Shown: in pieces, positions 63,991 to 64,000 of the stretch
Layout: the number at the start of each line of letters is the position of its first letter
Position numbering within the stretch: the first letter of the stretch is position 1
Position numbers and translations under genes: made by a program
The notes under the pieces: model-generated
Told to the model about the DNA's origin: nothing
What the model saw: only the letters and a program-made list of their open reading frames with translations
Databases searched by the model: none
From: Diploptera punctata
Taxonomy: Eukaryota; Arthropoda; Insecta; Blattodea; Blaberidae
Assembly (NCBI GenBank): GCA_030220185.1
Contig: JASPKZ010007537.1
Location: 235,001 to 299,000 of the forward strand
Length of the DNA stretch: 64,000 bases
Reading direction: 5' to 3'

Positions 63991-64000
63991 CATTCAATAT

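Overview
This is a non-coding, repeat-saturated piece of an animal nuclear genome. It is AT-rich, with long (TTA)n, (TA)n, (GA)n and (GGA)n runs, tRNA-derived SINEs and many 5'-truncated non-LTR retrotransposons with target-site duplications (TSDs). There is no operon, no compact coding and no intact long gene. The dominant reverse-transcriptase (RT) family ends in a domain with WAGHVARMGNE and GRPRMRWENNINYDLREVDYT, and the main SINE reads GLEVACCLV when translated. From memory these are typical of cockroach (Blattodea, Periplaneta-like) assemblies; the species call is inference.

Layout. 1-9.3 kb: RT fragments (families C, R, A, Q), two copies of a 0.56-kb TIR element (R1) that carries a coding relic and a third on the other strand, a SINE pair in inverted orientation, a palindrome with a hammerhead-ribozyme-like core, a possible signal-peptide exon, and a 1.3-kb polypurine block. 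9.7-14 kb: RT fragments interrupted by a solo LTR and SINEs. 14-18 kb: a SINE (type D) split by a 1.96-kb RT element (family G) and running directly into a 27-unit, ~62-bp satellite array that resembles the SINE tail. 18-25 kb: mostly single-copy-looking sequence containing a strong 57-nt candidate microexon on the minus strand, plus SINE A and RT pieces, and a SINE-bearing RT copy. 25-32 kb: foldback MITE, TIR element (28.1-29.1 kb), a second hammerhead-like palindrome, RT family P, repeat R5. 32-34 kb: piggyBac-type MITE and the first copy of a composite repeat (palindrome, tRNA-Tyr-like head, ~165-bp units), repeated at 52-54 kb and 57-58.4 kb. 35-50 kb: SINEs A, B, D, RT families A, B, F, J, P, a third hammerhead-like palindrome, and a tRNA-containing foldback. 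50-64 kb: a Helitron-like element, composite repeats, a mosaic of four RT 3' ends, a second SINE-bearing RT copy, and RT families D, A, H, N.

How the parts act together: the RT families supply the machinery that moved both their own truncated copies and the SINEs; 10-20-bp TSDs at many sites show this directly. Several RT families that differ in protein share one 3' hairpin (CAGGYC, loop, GGCCTAA) near their tails. The most likely host content is intronic: the window may lie in the intron(s) of a minus-strand gene whose 57-nt exon is at 22319-22375. Letters A-R for RT families and A-D for SINEs are labels made up here, not database names.
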